Origin: Flavobacterium cheongpyeongense
GTDB taxonomy: Bacteria; Bacteroidota; Bacteroidia; Flavobacteriales; Flavobacteriaceae
NCBI RefSeq assembly: GCF_003202435.1
Contig: NZ_QJHK01000017.1
Coordinates: 33,966 to 97,965 of the forward strand
DNA length: 64,000 bases
Direction of reading: 5' to 3'
The notes beneath the pieces are model-generated. The model worked only from the letters and a program-made list of their open reading frames with translations, searched no databases and was not told the origin of the DNA. Positions 63,128 through 64,000 of this stretch are shown here, in pieces; the first letter of the stretch is position 1, and each line of letters begins with the position of its first letter. The position numbers and the translations under genes are program-made.

Positions 63128-64000
63128 TTAATTTTTAACGAGAAGGTTTTTTGTAAAATATTTACCATTTGCTAAGGTCATTTTTACAATATAAATTCCT
63201 TCAACGCTCGGAGCACTCATGTCAATAGTATTTTGACTTGGGTTTGTAATAGTAGTCAGTAAGTTACCTGTTAAATTATAAAGTTCAACACGTGCATTTT
63301 GTAATCTGCTTGTACTAACATTCGTTATCAATTGGAAAGTAGCATTACTTCTAACAGGGTTTGGAACAATTCTTATGTACTCTTCTTCTATTGTAGGAGA
63401 GAAAGTCAACGTACAGGTTGTAATTAATGTTCCGTCTAGTTTTGTTGCTACTGCATAATAAGTTCCATTCAAGGGACCACTTTCTTTGAAATATTGTGAA
63501 GTTTGTCCCGGAACTAAAACCCCATTTTTATACCAGCTATACGATTTAAAACTCTTAGAACTATTGTCAAAGAAGATAATATTTTCAAACTGTTTTCTAA
63601 TCAAATTAGGCTGACTAGATACTACTGGTAAAACTACAGCCGGAGCTGCGTTGTAATTCATGTCGCCTGGTTGTGATGCTGTTATAGTTGCAGACCCATA
63701 ATTTTGAAAAATTAATGAATTATTTGAAACAGTAGCAATGTTAGTATTAGAAGAAGCATAATTTACTGCCAAACCACTATTAGCAACAGCATTCAAAACA
63801 ATACTAGTTTCTCCATTACACCCTAATCCCAAAGTCTGATTCCAGGTAATTACCTGATCTGCTTTCGTAATAGTAAAATTAGAGCCATTATACATAATGG
63901 TATAATTTCCACCGGCACTTAAATTACCTTGTGTGATAGCGTAAACACCCACATTCTCTCCAGCAGTTCTGCTTAAAGCTCCTGTGAAAGAATCACCACT
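63128..64000 (-). CDS. MBG-repeat T9SS-sorted surface protein, 5' end missing
   Basis: The frame stays open to the window edge, so the gene continues outside; the GTG at 63952 is not the true start. The visible C-terminal 290 codons begin with an MBG-type repeat (LSRTAGENVGVYAITQGNLS ... NYTIMYNGSNFTITKAD), then an Ig-like stretch and a T9SS type A sorting domain (IVPNPVRSNATFQLI to FTKNLLVKN). It is a secreted repeat protein of adhesin type. It lies 166 bases upstream of the outer-membrane barrel gene. Confidence 0.88.
   Translation of the reverse strand, partial: SGDSFTGALSRTAGENVGVYAITQGNLSAGGNYTIMYNGSNFTITKADQVITWNQTLGLGCNGETSIVLNAVANSGLAVNYASSNTNIATVSNNSLIFQNYGSATITASQPGDMNYNAAPAVVLPVVSSQPNLIRKQFENIIFFDNSSKSFKSYSWYKNGVLVPGQTSQYFKESGPLNGTYYAVATKLDGTLITTCTLTFSPTIEEEYIRIVPNPVRSNATFQLITNVSTSRLQNARVELYNLTGNLLTTITNPSQNTIDMSAPSVEGIYIVKMTLANGKYFTKNLLVKN

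Noticed and set aside
1..64000. CRISPR array
   Set aside because: I saw no series of regularly spaced direct repeats; the repeats found are single, paired or in the LRR gene.

Overview
The window looks like chromosome of a Flavobacterium-type Bacteroidota. Signs are low GC, type IX secretion (T9SS) and gliding proteins (a SprA homologue, a PorP/SprF protein with a SprB-repeat partner, T9SS sorting domains), promoters of the Bacteroidota form TAnnTTTG, and lipoproteins with acidic residues after the lipid cysteine. Genes lie in strand-coherent blocks separated by clear hairpin terminators.

Layout. 1-2000: a dispersed repeat, an SRPBCC protein and a class I photolyase. 2.1-5.1 kb: small hypothetical genes, a PAP2 phosphatase and two degenerate repeat copies. 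5.2-17.2 kb is the most unusual part. It holds a solitary HsdR_N-type nuclease-like protein; a six-gene minus-strand operon (Cys-rich peptide, DUF4236, Excalibur, TerB-like, four-TM coiled-coil protein, vWA-like lipoprotein); a TPR histidine kinase/LuxR-type response regulator operon led by a 52-aa lipoprotein; an unknown one-TM protein; a lipocalin-like lipoprotein; and a TPR-AAA+/TPR-membrane pair. Three promoters here share the palindrome TACGG-N4-CCGTA, 21-22 bp upstream of a TAnnTTTG box, suggesting one regulon. 17.7-23.1 kb: SprF-like and giant PKD/SprB-repeat proteins. 23.4-30.2 kb: a LytS-type kinase, a LytTR regulator and a 1329-aa leucine-rich-repeat T9SS protein. 30.4-31.2 kb: two overlapping genes, a 57-aa protein and an ADP-ribosyltransferase-like protein, resembling a toxin-antitoxin pair. 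31.3-41.5 kb: a ten-gene minus-strand cluster that fits 3-keto-glycoside metabolism (GMC dehydrogenase, small subunit, cytochrome c, two Gfo/Idh/MocA oxidoreductases, three TIM-barrel isomerases, a DUF1080 hydrolase and an MFS transporter). 41.5-42.6 kb: gene-poor, with an insertion-sequence remnant. 42.6-49.7 kb: a SprA-family protein.

49.9-62 kb is mostly housekeeping: tRNA-Leu(GAG), two tRNA-Lys(TTT), shikimate kinase, a PRTase, an Hsp15-like protein, an FKBP-like lipoprotein, split transketolase, tgt, an LptF/G permease, an EamA transporter, accA and dnaB. It is interrupted by two dispersed repeats, one of them the same family as the repeat at the window start but inverted. The window ends with an outer-membrane barrel and the 3' part of an MBG-repeat T9SS protein that runs off the edge.

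All functional calls come from reading motifs and family resemblance; no search was run.
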